Origin: Isochrysis galbana
Lineage: Eukaryota > Haptophyta > Isochrysidales > Isochrysidaceae
Assembly: GCA_018136815.1 (NCBI GenBank)
Contig: CM030937.1
Span: 1,414,253 to 1,478,252, forward strand
DNA length: 64,000 bases
Reading direction: 5' to 3'
Of the stretch, positions 10,986-23,690 are shown in pieces (the first letter of the stretch is position 1; each line of letters opens with the position of its first letter). The translations under genes and the position numbers were made by a program. A model generated the notes under the pieces. It saw only the letters and a list, made by a program, of their open reading frames with translations, searched no databases and was not told the DNA's origin.

Positions 10986-12944
10986 AAAACCACTCCCGAA
11001 AAACCCAAAACCCAAAGTCCTTGGGCTCAGAAGGCTAACGTAAACACTCCGGAATCATACGATAAACAAACCCTCCCCGCGCGGCGAAGGCTGAGGTCGC
11101 GATCGCTCGTCATGCGCGAAGAAATACGGAAAGAGAGCGCAAAACTACGCAAACGAAGGGTTCGAACTATCGTTAAAGTGAAACTCGTCCGCTGAAGCCA
11201 ACGCGGAGGGTCGAGGAGAGGTCCAAACTCGCGCGGGGGGAAGAAGGCGATGTGCAGAGAGACCTCCTAGACAAGCGACGAGCAAGGGGCGACGAAACAA
11301 GACGCGAGACGCGAGGCGCGTGCCATTCGTTCTTCCTTTTTTTTACCGAAAACGCGGCGAAACTAATGTTAAACGTTGGTACCCCCTCCGCGAGAATCGC
11401 GAAGAAGAACGGACGAGATGGAGGCAATCATCGAAGGAATCGTGAGAGGAATCGCAGCGAAGGGGGGGAACAGTGCGCGCGGGGGGGGGGGAACGAACGA
11501 CGGCCGGAGGAAACGAACCGCGCGCGGAGGAGAAGAACCTCGCGCGGGGGGGGGGATAATATAACGGCCGGAGGCGACGGATGGCACGCCGAGAGAAAGA
11601 ACCTGCCGCGGGGGGGGGGGCGAGGGACCGAGGGCACGGCGGGGCAGCGTGGGAGGGCGCGAGGCCAATCTCGGAGCGAGATCGCGTCCTTTCCCTCGCG
11701 GAGCGCGGAGAGACCCCCACGGAACATCCTGGGACCGGAGAATGTTTGGGACGAATCTTCCTGCCGTCGGCCGAGGAGAGGCGGACGGAGAGAGAGAGAG
11801 AGAGAGTCTCGCAGAGCGACTGCAGAACGAGAAGTCGACGTCATGCCGGTTTATTACCTTAAACGAGCCAACAATTATAGTAACAGCAAAAACAAAATTC
11901 GAATCGCAAATTTCGAGACCAAAATCTGCAAACCTGGACTTGAGACCATGGGGAATCCGAATCTGTGTGTCTTGTGCGTCTGTGGCAACACGGGGAACTG
12001 TTCAATTGTAATTGTGAGCGCGTACCTTACACGAATATTCATGCCTACAGCCTTCAGTTGGGCAGGAATACAACATAGGCAGGCTGGGGCGCCTCGGCCG
12101 CTTCTGCGCGGGAGAGAATGGTGACATCCTCTCCCAAACCCACTGCGTGACGCGGTGCAGGGCACCCAGAGCCCCTCCGTCTGCATGTGCCTCGCCCCCT
12201 GCGTCCTCCTGCTCTCCTGAGGTCAAAGGATGCCCCACACCCCACATCGGGGGGGGGTGGAAAAGCACAGCCTTCCTCGTCCTCATCGCCGCCCTCCCGG
12301 CCGCCTGCGGCATGGCAAGTCCCGCAGGCTCCAGTGGCCCGAGAGGGCCCTGCGACCGCCTCCATCGCTCGCGGGAGCGATGTCGCGATGTCCCTTCCCC
12401 CCCCGCCCCGTACCGGGGGGGGCATTTCTTCAGACTACCACCTTAATGATTTCTTGTTCTACTGTAGAAGATGCTACTCTAACCGCCTAACGGCTCCAAC
12501 TGCTTGGGGTCCGGGGGGTGATGCTCTATTCTGGGAGTTGCGATCCGATCGTCGAGACGGTTTCATCGGCCCTTCTGGTCGAGCACGAGAGGAAGAGAGA
12601 GAGGGACTCAAGAGACAGCAAGAGAGGAGAGGCCCCAAAGAGACCCCACACCCGTGAATCTCTCTGCACAGAGGGGAATCAAACGAAACGAGAGGGCGGG
12701 GCTCAGCCAAGCCATCGCGTCTTTGAAAGAGAGTCTCTCTCTTGTCATCGCGTCGTCTCGTAGTCTCCCGGGTCACCTCCAAATCACAGAATTCGGGGGC
12801 AAGTCCCCGTGAGAGAGAGCCAAGCTCGATGGGTGCTGATGCAAGAAGAGAGGATGCCATGAATGTCTTCTATATCTGTGCGATCAATTCTTCAAAAAGA
12901 CGAGGGAAGAGGAGAGCTCCTGTGTTGGCGGAAGACATTGTGAA
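10986..12944. other. Non-coding stretch with long G runs and a GC-rich repeat-like block
   Basis: About 10986-11300 may hold LTR or leader sequence of the neighbouring retroelement. From about 11470 to 11620 three runs of ten or eleven G are spaced 80-100 bp apart, each after a CGCGCG or CCGCG motif. A block at about 12030-12430 has C and G runs in the style of the family A repeats but does not align with them. The open frames here are low-complexity and I do not accept them as genes. Confidence 0.5.
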
Positions 12945-13010
12945 AGAGAGGGAGAGAGAGAGAGGGCGAGAGAGCGCTCGCGCCTCCTCCCCTCTTGCCT
13001 CCCTGGCCCC

Positions 13011-16000
13011 ATGGCGTCTCCCGTGGGCTCGAGCGGTTCTGGGGGCAGCATACGACGTGGCGGGCCACCTCATGCGCTCATCCTCTGCCTCGTGCTCACC
13101 CTCTCACTCTTGGCTCGAGCCATCAGTGGACAAGCGCCGCTCCCGCTGGGTGAGGATAAAAAGGAAGGAGAGCGGCTTGTGCAGAGAGAGAAAGAGTTGC
13201 CCCGGCTGAGCGAGGGAAAGGGGGGGCTTGAGCAGCTCAGCGAGAGAGAGGAGGAGATCCCCAGGCTCAGTGACAGGGAGGAGACGCCCCTGCAGCTTAG
13301 AGAGAGGGAGAAAGAGCTGGTGGTGGTGAGTGAGAACGAGGGGAAGGGACAGTTCGGGCTGCTCGGCGAGAGAGAGCCGCTGGCGGCAGCGGGACGGCTC
13401 CTGCCGTTCAGCGAGACAGAGTCAGAGCTCCAGATGCACTTGGGGGGGGGGCTTAGTGAGCCAAACAGCGGCCGACGGCGAATGCATGGAAATCAATTAA
13501 AACACTGGGACCCCCTGCCGGAGGGGGCGAGAGGGCTTGGGCAGCTGAGCAGTTTTTTGCGGGAAGACAGAGAGCTCCTGATACGAGGAGGGACAGGATT
13601 GCCTGAGCCCACCCGCCCCCTGCCGGAGAGGGATACGGCGCCGCAATGGGAGAGGCGGGCAGAGGTTGCTGAGCTAAGGGGTACAATGCTAGAGGAGGGG
13701 GGAGAGAGGGTCAGCAAGGCGTTTAGGGTGGATGAGGCTGCACGCATGCAGGAGAACAAGGGAGAGATGGATCAAAAGAAAATAGGCGGTGCAGACTTGC
13801 CCGTGCTCGAGAGAATTGGGGCTCACGCAGAAGCAGAGGATGCGCCCCTCATTCTCCTGCCGATGCCCGGGGTCCACCGTCGCCTCCTTGTTCTCCCTCT
13901 GTCGCCACCGCCCTCCATGCCACCTTCATCACCCCCGCCCTCGCCATCGCCACCACCGCCCTCACCTCCACCACCATCGCCCCCACCACCCTCACCTCCC
14001 CCCCCTCTCCGCCGCCTCCGTCACCTCCACCACCATCGCCGCCACCGCCGTCCCCACCGCCGCCATCGCCTCCACCACCGTCGCCGCCACCGCCCAGTCC
14101 GCCGCCGCCCTCGCCACCACCGCCCTCTCCTCCACCGCCAGCACCGCCACCGCCATCGCCGCCACCACCCAGTCCGCCACCCCCATCGCCGCCACCGCCA
14201 TCGCCGCCACCGCCATCGCCTCCACCGCCTAGTCCGCCGCCCCCATCGCCTCCGCCCCCATCGCCGCCACCTCCGTCACCTCCACCGCCGTCGCCGCCAC
14301 CACCGTCGCCACCGCCGCCCTCACCACCTCCTCCCTCGCCACCGCCGCCCTCGCCTCCACCACCATCGCCACCGCCCAGTCCGCCGCCGCCCTCTCCACC
14401 ACCGCCCTCTCCTCCACCGCCATCGCCGCCACTGCCATCGCCGCCACCGCCCAGTCCGCCGCCCCCCTCGCCTCCTCCGCCATCGCCGCCACCGCCATCG
14501 CCTCCACCGCCCAGTCCGCCGCCCCCCTCGCCGCCACCGCCATCGCCTCCACCGCCATCACCTCCACCGCCGTCGCCGCCACCCCCATCGCCTCCGCCCC
14601 CATCGCCGCCACCTCCGTCACCTCCACCGCCGTCGCCGCCACCGCCGTCGCCACCGCCGCCCGCACCACCGCCCCCCTCGCCGCCGCCGCCATCGCCTCC
14701 GCCACCATCGCCGCCACCGCCCAGTCCGCCGCCGCCCAGTCCGCCTCCCCCCTCGCCTCCTCCGCCAGCGCCGCCACCGCCATCGCCGCCACCACCATCG
14801 CCTCCACCGCCCAGTCCGCCGCCCCCCTCGCCTCCACCGCCATCGCCGCCACCGCCATCGCCTCCACCTCCCAGTCCGCCACCCCCATCGCCTCCGCCCC
14901 CATCTCCGCCACCTCCGTCACCTCCACCGCCATCGCCACCGCCGCCGTCGCCACCGCCGCCCGCACCACCGCCCCCCTCGCCGCCGCCGCCATCGCCTCC
15001 ACCACCGTCGCCGCCACCGCCCAGTCCGCCGCCGCCCTCGCCACCACCGCCCTCTCCTCCACCGCCAGCACCGCCACCGCCATCGCCGCCACCACCCAGT
15101 CCGCCACCCCCCTCGCCGCCACCGCCATCGCCGCCACCGCCATCGCCTCCACCGCCTAGTCCGCCGCCCCCATCGCCTCCGCCCCCATCGCCGCCACCTC
15201 CGTCACCTCCACCGCCGTCGCCGCCACCGCCGTCGCCACCGCCGCCCTCACCACCTCCCCCCTCGCCACCGCCGCCCTCGCCTCCACCACCATCGCCACC
15301 GCCCAGTCCGCCGCCGCCCTCTCCACCACCGCCCTCTCCTCCACCGCCATCGCCGCCACCGCCATCGCCGCCACCGCCCAGTCCGCCGCCCCCCTCGCCT
15401 CCTCCGCCATCGCCGCCACCGCCATCGCCGCCACCGCCCAGTCCGCCGCCTCCGTCACCCCCGCCGCCGTCGCCACCTCCCCCCTCGCCTCCGCCACCCT
15501 CGCCACCGCCGCCGTCGCCTCCGCCACCTTCGCCGCCACCGCCCTCGCCGCCCCCACCTTCGCCGCCGCCGCCATCGCCGCCGCCGCCCTCTCCGCCACC
15601 GCCATCGCCGCCACCGCCATCGCCCCCCCCACCCAGTCCGCCGCCCCCGTCGCCTCCGCCCCCGAGTCCGCCGCCTCCGTCACCTCCACCTCCGTCGCCG
15701 CCACCGCCGTCTCCACCACCCCCTAGTCCGCCGCCACCGTCTCCACCGCCGCCATCACCACCGCCGTCACCACCTCCGTCGCCGCCTCCGCCATCGCCAC
15801 CTCCCCCCTCGCCACCGCCGCCCTCGCCTCCACCGCCCTCGCCGCCGCCACCCTCGCCGCCGCCGCCATCGCCGCCACCACCATCACCGCCGCCGCCCTC
15901 TCCGCCACCGCCATCGCCACCACCGCCATCGCCCCCCCCACCGAGTCCGCCGCCCCCCTCGCCGCCACCCCCCTCGCCGCCGCCTCCGTCACCTCCACCT

Positions 16001-19000
16001 CCATCGCCGCCACCGCCGTCTCCACCACCCCCTAGTCCGCCGCCCCCATCTCCGCCACCGCCATCACCACCGCCGTCACCACCTCCGTCGCCGCCTCCGC
16101 CATCGCCACCTCCCCCCTCGCCACCGCCACCCTCGCCTCCACCGCCATCGCCACCGCCGCCATCGCCGCCGCCATCGCCGCCGCCGCCCTCCCCTCCACC
16201 GCCATCGCCGCCGCCTCCCTCCCCTCCACCACCCTCGCCTCCGCCGCCCTCGCCTCCGCCGCCCTCGCCGCCGCCTCCGTCCCCTCCACCGCCCTCGCCT
16301 CCACCACCGTCGCCGCCACCCCCAAGTCCGCCGCCCCCGTCGCCACCACCGCCGTCGCCCCCGCCATCACCACCTCCTTCGCCACCGCCGCCCTCGCCTC
16401 CACCGCCATCGCCGCCGCCGCCCTCGCCGCCGCCATCGCCACCGCCACCATCGCCACCGCCCCCGTCGCCGCCTCCGCCCTCGCCGCCCCCGCCCTCACC
16501 ACCACCGCCCTCACCTCCACCACCCTCGCCGCCGCCGCCCTCCCCTCCACCACCCTCGCCGCCGCCTCCGTCGCCTCCACCGCCATCTCCGCCACCGCCG
16601 TCTCCGCCACCCCCGAGTCCGCCGCCCCCATCGCCGCCGCCGCCATCTCCTCCGCCATCACCACCTCCGTCGCCACCGCCGCCATCGCCTCCACCGCCAT
16701 CGCCTCCACCGCCATCGCCGCCGCCATCGCCACCGCCGCCCTCACCACCGCCCCCGTCGCCGCCTCCGCCCTCGCCACCTCCGCCCTCACCACCACCGCC
16801 CTCACCTCCACCGCCCTCGCCGCCGCCGCCCTCCCCTCCACCACCCTCGCCGCCGCCTCCGTCGCCTCCACCGCCGTCTCCACCACCGCCGTCTCCCCCA
16901 CCCCCGAGTCCGCCGCCGCCGTCGCCGCCGCCGCCATCTCCCCCGCCATCACCACCGCCATCGCCGCCACCGCCATCGCCGCCGCCCTCGCCACCCCCGC
17001 CCTCACCGCCGCCCCCTCACCACCCCCGCCCTCGCCGCCGCCCCCCTCACCACCGCCGCCCTCGCCGCCGCCACCTTCACCACCACCGCCCTCACCTCCA
17101 CCACCCTCGCCGCCGCCTCCTTCCCCTCCACCACCCTCGCCGCCGCCTCCGTCACCTCCACCCCCGAGTCCACCGCCCCCGTCGCCGCCGCCGCCATCTC
17201 CCCCACCATCACCACCACCATCACCACCGCCTCCGTCGCCTCCACCGCCATCGCCACCGCCACCATCGCCGCCGCCATCGCCGCCGCCGCCATCGCCGCC
17301 GCCACCCTCGCCGCCGCCGCCGTCGCCGCCGCCACCCTCACCACCACCGCCCTCCCCTCCACCACCCTCGCCACCGCCGCCCTCGCCTCCACCGCCCTCG
17401 CCGCCGCCTCCTTCCCCTCCACCGCCCTCGCCTCCACCACCGTCGCCGCCACCCCCAAGTCCGCCGCCCCCGTCGCCACCACCGCCGTCGCCCCCGCCAT
17501 CACCACCTCCTTCGCCACCGCCGCCCTCGCCTCCACCGCCATCGCCGCCGCCGCCCTCGCCGCCGCCATCGCCACCGCCGCCATCACCACCGCCCCCGTC
17601 GCCGCCTCCGCCCTCGCCGCCCCCGCCCTCACCACCACCGCCCTCACCTCCACCACCCTCGCCGCCGCCGCCCTCCCCTCCACCACCCTCGCCGCCGCCT
17701 CCGTCGCCTCCACCGCCATCTCCGCCACCGCCGTCTCCGCCACCCCCGAGTCCGCCGCCGCCGTCGCCGCCGCCGCCATCTCCCCCGCCATCACCACCGC
17801 CATCGCCGCCACCGCCATCGCCGCCGCCCTCGCCACCCCCGCCCTCACCGCCGCCGCCCTCACCACCCCCGCCCTCGCCGCCGCCCCCCTCACCACCGCC
17901 GCCCTCACCACCGCCACCTTCACCACCACCGCCCTCACCTCCACCGCCCTCGCCGCCGCCACCATCTCCACCACCCTCGCCGCCACCGCCTTCACCGCCG
18001 CCGCCCTCGCCGCCGCCGCCCTCACCGCCGCCACCGTCACCGCCACCGCCCTCCCCTCCACCACCCTCCCCACCGCCTCCTTCCCCTCCACCGCCGTCGC
18101 CGCCGCCTCCGTCCCCTCCACCCCCGAGTCCGCCGCCACCGTCGCCGCCGCCGCCATCTCCCCCGCCATCACCACCACCATCACCACCGCCTCCGTCGCC
18201 TCCACCGCCATCGCCGCCGCCGCCATCGCCGCCGCCATCGCCGCCGCCGCCATCGCCGCCGCCGCCATCGCCGCCGCCGCCATCGCCGCCGCCCCCCTCA
18301 CCACCACCGCCCTCACCTCCACCGCCATCGCCGCCGCCCCCCTCGCCACCGCCATCACCGCCGCCATCGCCTCCACCGCCCTCCCCTCCGCCCCCTTCAC
18401 CGCCGCCGCCATCGCCGCCGCCCCCCTCGCCGCCGCCTCCATCGCCACCACCGCCGTCGCCGCCACCGCCGTCGCCGCCACCGCCATCGCCGCCACCGCC
18501 ATCACCGCCGCCGCCCTCACCTCCACCGCCGTCGCCGCCTCCGCCCTCACCACCACCACCCTCACCTCCACCACCGTCGCCTCCTCCACCGTCGCCCCCT
18601 CCGTCACCCCCGCCGCCGTCGCCACCTCCCCCCTCGCCTCCGCCACCCTCGCCACCGCCGCCGTCGCCTCCGCCACCTTCGCCGCCACCGCCCTCGCCGC
18701 CCCCACCTTCGCCGCCGCCGCCATCGCCGCCGCCGCCCTCTCCGCCACCGCCATCGCCGCCACCGCCATCGCCCCCCCCACCCAGTCCACCGCCCCCGTC
18801 GCCTCCGCCCCCGAGTCCGCCGCCTCCGTCACCTCCACCTCCGTCGCCGCCACCGCCGTCTCCACCACCCCCTAGTCCGCCGCCACCGTCTCCACCGCCG
18901 CCATCACCACCGCCGTCACCACCTCCGTCGCCGCCTCCGCCATCACCACCTCCCCCCTCGCCACCGCCGCCATCGCCTCCCCCGTCTCCACCCCCGTCTC

Positions 19001-19704
19001 CACCCCCTCCTTCACCTCCACCCTCGCCGCCGCCGCCGAGCTCCCCGCCCTCTCCACCACCGTCGTCACCACCGCCGTCACCTCTCCCACCCCTCCAGCT
19101 CACCGACAAGGAGCTCTCATCATCAATGAGTGGTAATACCATTGCAAGTATCGCCGGAGTGTCCGCAGGTGCAGCAGCATTCATCGTCATCCCTCTTCTT
19201 GTCGTTCTCATCGTGTATTGCAGGCACAAGCGGCGCGCCCCGTTGAAGGTGCAGCCTTTCAACCCACGTGCTGCTAGTGGGGGTAGAGGCGCGTCAGTGC
19301 TGAAGGGCGATGGAAGGCTCAAGTCCGGAGATCTCGTCCGGTCGCGCTCTACGCCGCAGCCGCGCCTTCTCCCCCGGAGTGCCACGGCTTCGAACAAGGG
19401 GAACAATTCTCGTGGGGCGCTAATGCCACCTGGACCTGGGCGAGCAACGCCAAGGTCGACTCCACAATTGCGGCCAAGTGGGTCTCCATCATCTTCAAGC
19501 GCGGTGGCCGCATCTGCGACAGCTCCACGCGATCTCCCTTCGCAGCCGCTAGTAATCGAAGAGGTGGTTGGCCACGACGACGAGTGGTTCAACGAAAACG
19601 CGCCACGAGGACGTTTTGCTCCCAAAGAGGTGCCCAGACCGTACGCCGAGCAACTCAGCGGTGGTGTTCCGAGGCATGGAAATCGCGTTGGGTCATACAT
19701 GTGA
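13011..19704 (+). CDS. Giant Ser-Pro4 repeat (extensin-like) single-pass membrane protein
   Basis: The ATG at 13011 opens a signal peptide (ALILCLVLTLSLLARAISG, cut near GQA). A ~280-residue charged domain follows, with degenerate repeats of the type REKELPRLSE, REEEIPRLSD, REKELVVVSE. About 1,700 residues of SPPPP repeat come next (13905-19110), then one transmembrane helix (IASIAGVSAGAAAFIVIPLL, continuing to YC, about 19138-19222), a basic CRHKRR stop-transfer and a ~160-residue Ser/Pro-rich tail ending at TGA 19704. No introns are seen. The SPPPP register shifts twice, at the C run 13998-14005 and near 17010-17020. Each looks like one missing base, because a duplicated copy (about 17845) has the extra base. 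These may be sequencing errors or real frameshifts. Such proteins are usually hydroxylated, arabinosylated and placed in cell walls. An extracellular rod anchored in the plasma membrane is inferred. Confidence 0.8.
13905..19110 (+). repeat. 15-bp SPPPP minisatellite with higher-order duplications
   Basis: About 5.2 kb is built from 15-bp units coding SPPPP (some SPPP), with almost no G outside codon third positions and thus extreme strand asymmetry. Longer blocks are duplicated. About 15453-15725 recurs at about 18603-18875 (offset 3150). About 16303-16700 recurs with an offset of 1133, one short of a codon multiple. About 14226 recurs near 15150. This shows growth by unequal exchange of long blocks as well as single units. 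Confidence 0.9.
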
Positions 19705-21316
19705 CGATCTGTGTGAGGGGAAGGGCAGAGCGAGGAACATGGCCGAACCACGGTCACGGCCAGTGCCTGGATGCATAAGTTGCATATTTTCACGACCAGA
19801 AGAGAGCGTCGCCTGATTCGTAATAGATTTTTTTTGCGTTTTGGGGGGGGCATAAAGCATGCGTGCGTGCGTGCGTCTTGCTTCTGCCCCGTGTGCCTTG
19901 AATGCAGCATCGTCCCAGAGGCTAAGAAGGTCAATCGGGTTTTAACGGTCAAAATTGGTTGGGCCCAAAAGCTCCAGATTTCAAATTAGAAATTATTAGC
20001 CACAACCATTTGTCCGTTCTCGAGGAGAATGAATGCCTCTACATTTCCCGGTCCCCTCCCCCAATTCCCCGAAGGCTTGGTCAACCGGGGTCCGAGCCAT
20101 CGTTCTAATCTCCCCCTCCCACCTCTACCCCCCGGGGAGCGCGAGAAAAAATCAGCGTGGGGGTTACCAGTTACCAGTTACCACATACTTTGTTGGAGAG
20201 TGAAAAGGGCTGCTCCAACCTTCTCGAATGTTTTCTTTTTGTCGTGGATAAAGGGAGCCTCTCCATGCCGCACGCTCTACCTATAGAGCGTGTCCCCTTC
20301 CCGCGCCCTGCCTCCTTCCCCTCTTCCGCCGCGCGTTCTATCTTTAGAGCGTGTCTCGTGTCTCCCCTCTTCGTCCTTGGTTTTGATGTCCGCGTTTCGG
20401 TCCGTCAGCTCAAACGAGATGACGGTTGCGCAAACCCGTAGTCTTAAAGACTACCGGGTTCTATGACGGATCCGAGGTTACCACTGCCTCGGATGGGAAC
20501 GGAGGGAACGGAAGGGAAGCGGCGAGAGGCGCGGCGGAAGTTGGGGAGTGGCCAATGACGGGCTGGACCACCTCCTCAGCAGAGAAAGGCGGGAGGACGG
20601 GCTTGGGCGAGGGCGAGCGCGACGACGGAGCGGACATGGCTGGGCGGATCGGGATGGATAGGCTGGGGCTGAGGGATTGGAGAGGTTTGGTATTGAGGTA
20701 GTGTTGAGAACGAGGGACGAGAACGGGGACGAGAACGAGGACGAGAGCGACGAACGAAGAACGACAGCCGACAGACGGCTAGAGGCCGATGGACCGACGA
20801 GATGACACTACACTCACATCAACACTCTCCACACTAACGTATCCCTATCACGGAACGCACAGGAACCCGCTGGCAGATCGAACAAGGAAGAGAATGCCGA
20901 CAAGAGAGCGACGGGGCGACGGACGATCCGACGGGGCGACAGTTACGCACAGGAATAAGGAGGGAATCTTTCGAAAACCCTTAAGTGATTTGATGAAGAC
21001 CGAAGTAAAATAGCGCCACGATATAATCCAACGGCCAACACCTGAGGGGGAATCAGGGTCACACATGGGGGCGGTTCCTTGCACCGGCGATACCTGATCG
21101 CGCGACTTAGCCTAAAACGCGAGGAGCGCGCAAGGAGGTGAGCCAGGTGAGGGGCAAGCAGGCGACAAAGGAGGCGATAAAGGAGGCGAGGGCAACAAGG
21201 GCGAATGGACGAATGTAGGACACTACGACGGTGACTCGTGGCTAGCCTGCAAGGAGGGAACAAAGAAACGCAAACAACTTCTAAAACAAAAAGGTCGATC
21301 GCGGATGCGACATTCT
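19705..21316. other. Intergenic, no gene recognised
   Basis: No frame here has family resemblance. Two related short palindromic motifs occur: CACGCTCT near 20268 pairs with AGAGCGTG, and a looser copy lies near 20335. A GGGGGGG run precedes an AT-rich patch at about 19850-20000, the likely 3' region of the SPPPP gene. From 20700 to 21300 the sequence is rich in GACGA-type words without clear structure. Confidence 0.4.
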
Positions 21317-22400
21317 AAAACTATTGTTATAGTTTTAGCGATGAAGCGCGCGCCGCCGGCTCCCACCTCCCAGCCCCCTGCCGTCACGCCGTCACGATGC
21401 CCCACCGGGGCCGCCCCAAGCCGCCGGAGCCGAACGAAGCGCTCGCTCGCTGGCTGGCCTCAGCCGCACCAGACACTGACGTCGACATGGCTCCGCCGCC
21501 CTCACCTCCTCGTCAGCCCCAGAAGCAGGGAACAGGCAGAGCCCTGTTCCCTGCAGAGCAACAGAGCCAGCCTCTGGTGGCTCAGCCGCTTGCTCCCTCT
21601 GACCAGCCTCCCCAACAAGGGCTTGCCCCATGGTGGGCAGCACTGCTGCCACCCCCATGGTGGCAACTCCTACCATCTGTGCACCCCTCACCCCTCGGGG
21701 GCGGGCACTTGACACAACAATCAATCATTGGGGCCTTTACGGCTTCCAACCCAGCCTCTGTTTAGAAATTGTACTGCGGAAGCCGCTCAACATGGACCTA
21801 AAGGGAAGGACCCAATGAGGCCAGTCCAAACACAGCCTACCCCACAACCACAACAGCAGTCGCGTAAGCACGCCGACCCACCGTCAGATCCGAAGCCGAC
21901 TCTCAACATGACCACACCCTGCGCGACCCGAAGTTTGTCAAGCGCGACGCTTGGACAGAGAGCCGGCAGAAGATGACGTTCACGCACAATACGTCCAGCC
22001 TCAAGAGCATCGAGCATCGACCAGATTTTTATGTACCTGCTCCCGGACGAGTATCTCAGCCATATCGTTCGGCTCTCCAACGCGAAGCTCTTTGGCCTGA
22101 CTGAAAGCGGAGGATAAGAAACTCATGGAGGGGGAACTCCTGCAGTGGTTCGGCTACGCAATTGCCATCTCTATTCAGAATACTATTCACTCTGGCCTCT
22201 CGCTCGATGCAATGTGGAGCACGACGCCAACGCCAGAATCCCTCTTACCACCTCCAGCGCTCGGGCGGCACGGCATGGGCATCAATCGCTTCAATCAAGC
22301 GCATCCGGCATCCGCAACGTCCTCACATTCGGTCCAGAAGATCCGCTGTCTCTGGAGCGTGACCCGTGGGCGTTCGTGCGTCCACTTTGGGGCCGGCCAC
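21317..22400 (+). pseudogene. piggyBac-like transposase relic
   Basis: The block opens with AAACTATTGTTATAGTTTTA just before an ATG. It continues into a Pro/Gln-rich leader with an AT-hook-like HRGRPKPPEP. Near 22020-22330, in changing frames, are segments typical of the PGBD/DDE_Tnp_1_7 N-terminal region: LLPDEYLSHIVRLSNAKL, then ELLQWFGYAIAISIQN, HGMGINRF and DPWAFVRPL. Several frameshifts and at least one stop separate these pieces, and the catalytic half is missing. A shorter homologous fragment is at 32964-33110. Similarity to piggyBac is judged by eye. The leader block up to about 21622 recurs at the 5' end of the LINE-type insert at 42128-44229. Confidence 0.55.
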
Positions 22401-22479
22401 AGGTGGCTGGAGGGAGAGGGTGGTCTGTGTGGCCATGGTGGCCATGGTGGCCTTGGTGGTGTGGGGCTTGCGGGTGGTG

Positions 22480-22860
22480 GCACGGGCCGTGGCCCCCGAA
22501 CCCGCGCTCCGAACCGGGCCCACGGTAGCGCACCTGGGCCACACCCCGGATACCGAAAACAAAGGAATGACGGGGGGAAAGGGAGGAGGTGGAGAGAAGG
22601 GAAGAAAGGGCGATGTCAGCGAGGAGCGGTAGGATTACCCGGATGTAGTAGGTGTACGTTAGCCCAGGATCTTCGGATGTTTTTTTTCTAATTACGTTTG
22701 TCTGCCACAGACAGTAAGACACAACAGCATGTCCGCTCGAGCCCACAAGCCCGCCCTTTGCGCCTAGCCCGACGTAGTGCACGCGGGCCAACCCCCCCGA
22801 AATCGACGACAAACAAAGGAACGAAGTGGGTAGCGTAAAGATAGTAAGTGTAAGTGTTTT
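22480..22860 (+). repeat. Two short T-tailed interspersed repeats in tandem
   Basis: Two adjacent blocks each have a GGGCC-rich head with CCCCCGAA, then a CCGAAAACAAAGGAATGACG-like middle, then a T run. They span about 22480-22690 (tail of eight T) and about 22700-22860 (tail of five T). The GC-rich head of the second matches the reverse complement of 26200-26270 inside the SINE-like insert. They look like short retroposons of one family. No target duplications were recognised here. Confidence 0.45.
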
Positions 22861-23690
22861 TGGGTATAGGCGAGCTGGCGCGAGTCAACACCGCAGACCG
22901 TAGAGTGCGTTGGTCCTTCATAGCTAGCAGTAGCGTAGTGGCGTCCCGTTCCATCGACTGTCCCCCGTCTCTCCATCTCCATCTCGCTCAAATGCCGATG
23001 GAAACAACAAAAGGGCAAACGGGTACGATCGATGGAACGAGAGGTTTGTAGCCTAAATAAATCTTCAGATTTCCCCTCGTCCCTTGCTCCCTTCCCGTAG
23101 TGTGCTGTGCGTAGGCGTTGGCCGTGCAACCTATCCGAACACAAGGTTATCTTTCCCTGGGTGTGAATGTAAAGAAGCGTAGTTGTAGTTGTAACCAAAC
23201 ATTTAAGTAAAATTTTTAATGGCCAATACTATTCCAATACCCAACATCAATGCCCATTATCGCCGATTGCAATTGCCGTGGAGATCTCTCCCCCGCTTGT
23301 AGTGAGCGAGAGGTCGGGTGAAAGTGAAACGGGTGTAGAAACGAGGAGAGAGGAGCAAACGCACACGCCGTACTCACAATAATGACGCAGTAGCGCTCTG
23401 TCACCTGTAGAGCCAAGGCTATGAGCTCTGAGCTATTGATGGCCCGCATGAGCTCTCTCGGAAAATCGAGAATGAAAGACGCAGCACGGGCGCGGCGCTG
23501 ACGGCGGCGTCCATGAGGGGAGTTCATCCAATAGCAGTCCTGTCCGACCGCTCTCGGGTGAGCACATCGCCTTCGCCTCAAATCCCAGAAGTAGTAGTCT
23601 GATAATTTCACGGGGTGCGAGCCGTTCAACCTTGGTTGTCGCCACCCATTCAACTCTTTGCCATTGAGGACTTCCACCATGATTCCACCA
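22861..23690. other. Intergenic and probable pirin 3' region
   Basis: No recognisable gene. The minus-strand frame that runs on here is a shadow of the pirin frame and loses all similarity below 23690. An A/T-rich patch near 23200-23225 could hold polyadenylation signals for the minus-strand gene. Confidence 0.4.

Noticed and set aside
11150-11180. GGGTTCGAAC word suggesting a tRNA B box
   Set aside because: No matching A box, acceptor stem or cloverleaf can be drawn around it.
11252-12124. 290-codon plus-strand frame
   Set aside because: Arg/Gly-rich text from G runs and GA words, no domain, no splice or start context.
16032-19952. 1,306-codon Gly-rich minus-strand frame
   Set aside because: It is the complement of the SPPPP codons. 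Other antisense frames there give Ala/Val-rich text. The plus strand has the signal peptide and membrane anchor.
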